Shown one piece after another: positions 60,469 to 64,000 of a stretch of 64,000 bases of DNA. The DNA comes from Adineta steineri (taxonomy: Eukaryota > Rotifera > Eurotatoria > Adinetida > Adinetidae), in contig CAJNOI010000155.1 of the NCBI GenBank assembly GCA_905250115.1, positions 41,713-105,712 on the forward strand, read 5' to 3'. A model generated the notes under the pieces. The model saw only the letters and a list, made by a program, of their open reading frames with translations, did no database searches and was not told the DNA's origin. Numbering within the stretch: position 1 is the stretch's first letter; every line of letters begins with the position of its first letter. The translations under genes were made by a program, and so were the position numbers.

Positions 60469-62319
60469 TAATTTATTTAAGAATAAGAAAAAAAAAGAGT
60501 AACAATTCTCTATTGTTCTTTTCTTTTATATATAAATCTGTATTTTTTTTTGCTACTATCGATCAATTCTTTATTTCTTTTGCTTGTGTGCGTCTGATAG
60601 CCTTGTTAAGTTAAAAACTTTAGAATAAAAATAATTTATAATAATTTCATGTTATTATGAAATCATTGATAATTTCTACAATACACATTATGCTTGAGTT
60701 AAATCAAGATAGACTAATTCATGTTGGACACTAATATGTACACTTATCATCTTGTAAGTATGATATTATAGTCCCATAATGTTCTGTTTGATGGATGTCC
60801 CGACCCATCCTCATTACATATATATGTATATATATTTTTGATTGATATCATATGCTTTGCTTTTTCTTCGTACATCAGATAGTAATAGTGGTGATGATGG
60901 TGTATACAAGGAAAACAAAGATTTCCTTTCCTTTTTCTTACGAACGTGTTTATATATGTTTATCATGTAGTTACTACTAAACTTGTACAGCAAGAAAAAT
61001 AATAATAGTAATATTAGTATTAGAATCGAACATATAAAAAAGATTACAAGTTTCGGTGTATTGCCTCATTATTATGGAGCTGTGATGACAAACAAAGAAA
61101 TAAAAAAACAAAAATATAGTCAATATCATTGAAGCGTCGATAAACTTGTCAAAAAACAAAATATCGTATGATATAGTCCATGTCTTTATATTGGAAACAT
61201 CGCATACAATATAAAACCAATACCCTTGCTATTTAAAATATATTTTTATGGTTGATTGCACATATTTCTATAGATTACATGAAAGAAAATGGTTACTGTC
61301 TTGTTTGATAATGTTTTGTTCTGAGTAATAACTTATTGACGAAGATAAAAAAAAATCGATATATTATATTGCAGCAAACCAAAAGAAGCAATACATTTTT
61401 CTCTGTGTCTCTCTGTCTCCCTCTTTTTTCGAGGCGCAAAAAAAAGAAAATCCAAGAAGAGAATAGAGCATAGATTATCATCGAGAATATATCAGACAAG
61501 ACCATTCGGATGCTGCTTCTATTACTAATAATTATGCATACTGTGGATATCCACTGACTTCTCTTTTCCCCATTCTTCGAAGAAAAAAACCACAGGGTTA
61601 CCATCTTATCCAATATATATTTTTTTCCATTGATTTGTACAAATCGAATTTTAATAACAACAAAAATTATTTTTATGTTATTATTTTGTTTTCTTCTTGA
61701 TCATACTTTATAGATAAAAGAGTATGGTTATTCATTTTCTTGAATTAGTCATATAGAAAGAAATTAGATATTGATACGTCAGAACGTAAATACCTATTGT
61801 TCTTGTCAATCCAATTTGCATTTTATAATTGTACATATATATTTTTTGTCTCTTTTAATCTATTTTTACAGATTATCATTATAAGCGACATTTCATCTCA
61901 TAAAACAAAGAGAAAAATCGAACCACATTTCTCTCTTTCTGTTCAGGTTAGCTTTTTTATTTTGATACAATATATATATATATATTCATAAATCATGATA
62001 TTTTTTTATCGCTTCTTTTTTTCTCTAACCATCTACCACTTTGTATTTGTATACTTTTGCTATACCTATGCTTACCCATCCATAACGACTTGCCTTGCAG
62101 AAGAAAAACTGCAAATATAAACCGCAATCAAGCGTAGAAATATATGCATAAATTTTATAATATTTTTCTCGTCCGAATGTTATAGATGAGAAAGATATGG
62201 GTTGATCACATTTTTTCCCTTCGTTTACATACACATACATACATACATATATATATATATAAACAAAATATCATATTTTTTTTAGTTTTTTTTACAACGC
62301 TTAAAATCCGACAGTCATC
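60469..62319. other. intergenic, no gene seen
   Basis: About 1.85 kb of AT-rich sequence between the RanBP2-like gene and the acidic secreted protein. It contains short (TA)n runs. The ORFs (up to 106 codons on minus, 61293-61613) are low complexity without a recognised domain. Confidence 0.45.
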
Positions 62320-63126
62320 ATGCGTCTTAGTTGGATCCTTGTCACACTCTTAATTATTTTCTTGTCTATTACATTAACAACAAGAACAGTTGATGCTGCT
62401 AGTAAGAAATCAAACAAAGAGAACAATAAAGAAGAGACCCAAGCTGCATTAGAAGCTGATAATGATAATGCTGATGATGATGATGATGATGCTGACACTA
62501 ACGATGACGATGATGATGATGAGAAAAAAGGTAAAGCTCAACGAATTAACTTTGCTTTATACTAATAAACTAAGCTTTTTAAACTTTACTAACATATCAA
62601 GATAAAGATCGTATAAAAGCAAAGTTTATTCGTCATAATTATTCTTCCATAAGAGAGAGAGAGTATACGACATTTTTTTTATTAACATAATTTTCAGTGG
62701 TGTTTATCCCACGTGAAAGAGCTTCGATTTTTCTCTCATACAATGAATGTATACGACGAATGAATTGTGGTTTATCACGAAAAGAAGAATGTAGCGAAGA
62801 ATGTGCTGATGGTAAGGATAAACAAATCTGAATATGAATTGGTTTATAAAAAAAACGTTATTGTTTTTTCTCTCTAACAACAAATGTTAGGTAATACTGA
62901 AGAAGAAATGGAAGAATATACTGAAATATTTGAACATATTGATGAATATCGATCTGATTTGAAGAAATCTTCATTAAAAAAATCGAATAAAAAATCTGTA
63001 TCATCAGATGGTGATGATAGCGCAAGCGATACAACAACATCAGATGAAGAAAGTGATGCAAGTAGTGAAGAAGAAGATGTACCAGATAATAAAAATCAAA
63101 AATCAAAATCATCGAAAAAAAATTAA
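62320..63126 (+). CDS. secreted acidic protein with short Cys motif, copy 1
   Basis: Three exons (62320-62530, 62698-62811 and 62891-63126) give 186 residues. A signal peptide (MRLSWILVTLLIIFLSITLT) is followed by an Asp-rich stretch. Exon 2 encodes a compact module with four cysteines (IFLSYNECIRRMNC...KEECSEEC). Exon 3 is acidic and Ser/Lys-rich and ends in KSSKKN. No known family was recognised. The acidic low-complexity composition could suit calcium binding or an extracellular matrix role, but this is speculation. Copy 2 of exons 2-3 lies immediately downstream. Confidence 0.75.
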
Positions 63127-63465
63127 AAATTGTTTTTTTTCGTTAAAATATAATTATTCTGTGTGAGAATGATACCTTTCTTTTTCTTCTTCACCTATTT
63201 CTCTTGCATGAAAATATCTTTTGTATATTTTCTAATACAAAAATTAGTCATAGACCACATTTTTTTTAATTTTTTATCTTTTTGTTAACCTTGAATTTAG
63301 TCGTATCTGTCTTTTATTGTTATATGTTTTGTTTAATTTTATTCTATCTGATAATAGCTTCATACGATCTTTCTCTGTGTTCAAATGCATTTGCACGCGC
63401 TACTAATCTGGCAAAAACTAATTGTCAACTATCTATCCAAACAATATTCAACTTATAAATTTTAG
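63127..63465. other. interval between the two acidic cassettes
   Basis: This 339-bp AT-rich interval ends in a splice acceptor (AG at 63464-63465). I found no signal-peptide exon for copy 2 here. Confidence 0.5.
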
Positions 63466-64000
63466 CGGCCTTCGTACCAAATGAACGTGCTTCAGCCTTT
63501 TTGTCGTATAACGAATGTATACGAAGGATGAATTGCCCAAAAGCACGAAAAGAAGAATGCAGCGAAGAATGTTCTGCAGGTAAGAATTGAAATATTTATT
63601 TTGAAAATTAATTTACCAATTTTAATATATATATTCAAAGGAAATACTGAAGATGAAATGGAAGAAAATAGTGAAGTCTCCGAAAATAACGAAAATAATA
63701 AACGTGCTTCAAAGAAAGATCGAAAAGCCAAAGACGATAGTGACGATGATGATGATGATGATGATGATGATGAAGACAACAATACTGAAGAAGATAACGA
63801 AGAAGAAGAAGCTAATGAAGAAGAAGAAGATGAAGAAGAAGCTAATAAGGAAGAAGAAAAAGATGAAGAAGAACAAAATGAAGAAGAAGAAGGTGGAAAC
63901 GGTAAAAACAGCAAAGAAGAAAACAATGAAGAAGAAAATGATGAAGAAGAAGCTGATGAAGAAGAACAAAATGAAGAAGAAGAAGGTGGAAAAGGAAAAA
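63466..64000 (+). pseudogene. acidic cassette copy 2, frameshifted and running off the window
   Basis: Exon 63466-63580 and the following exon from about 63642 (after AAAG) duplicate exons 2-3 of copy 1: NERASAFLSYNECIRRMNC matches copy 1. At a run of five A (63539-63543) the frame is shifted by one nucleotide. Downstream, the frame that still matches copy 1 (KEECSEEC) is the shifted one, and the actual frame soon reaches a stop. The next exon is Asp/Glu-rich with a repeated EEEQNEEEEGG block and continues past the edge. The acceptor phase equals that of copy 1 exon 2, so copy 2 may have used the copy 1 signal-peptide exon. A sequencing error in the A run is possible. Confidence 0.65.
63745..64000 (+). 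repeat. Asp/Glu-coding GAT and GAA low-complexity repeat
   Basis: A GAT run (about 63746-63775) is followed by GAAGAA-rich sequence. An approximately 43-bp block ending in GGTGGAAA occurs at about 63860-63902 and again at about 63957-63999. Confidence 0.75.

Noticed and set aside
63492..63969. Minus-strand Ser- and Phe-rich ORFs at the right edge
   Set aside because: They are antisense readings of GAA/GAT repeats in the acidic cassette.

Overview
The window is nuclear DNA of a small-genome invertebrate, most likely a bdelloid rotifer (Rotaria or a close relative). This is inferred from strongly AT-rich sequence, very short GT-AG introns (mostly 41-65 nt), compact multi-exon genes, and lineage-typical families: an ADP-ribosyltransferase fused to kinesin-light-chain-like TPRs, a divergent 7TM receptor, and astacins with Thr-rich stalks. 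No rRNA, tRNA or CRISPR array was recognised.

Layout, left to right. 1-10 kb: the tail of a glutamate-receptor-like fragment, RAE1 (+), the intronless ART-TPR gene (-), and TRIP13/PCH2 (+) with a TTAA-flanked palindromic element in its intron. 10-24 kb: a rhodopsin-like GPCR (-), a FLYWCH protein (+), a cyclic-nucleotide-gated channel (+), a small RBFOX-like RRM gene made of seven tiny exons (-), and a CRAL-TRIO protein (+). 24-36 kb: two tandem astacin metalloproteases (-) and a TSNAXIP1-like gene (-). 36-48 kb: calreticulin (+), an RNF14-like RBR ligase (+), a two-RRM hnRNP/Squid-like protein (+), an EF-hand protein (+), a secreted Hint/Hog-domain protein (+), and a double ADP-ribosylglycohydrolase-like protein (-). 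49-64 kb: the tubulin glycylase TTLL3/8 (+), LAPTM4-like (-), a RanBP2-like protein with two RanBP1 domains (+), and a tandem pair of secreted acidic proteins (+), the second running off the end.

No operon-like pathway joins the genes. There are functional echoes: RAE1 and RanBP2-like (nuclear pore), calreticulin with signal-peptide proteins (ER), and an ADP-ribosylation writer and eraser homologue that both depart from canonical catalytic residues. The intergenic and intronic space carries seven short non-autonomous DNA elements or foldbacks. Three have 8-nt hAT-type target duplications, one has TTAA flanks, and three are long imperfect palindromes.

Exon coordinates were derived by hand from splice consensus, phase continuity and family similarity. 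All complete gene models close in frame except the 5' end of the TSNAXIP1-like gene and the second acidic gene, which carries an apparent frameshift. All family calls rest on recognition from memory, without database searches.
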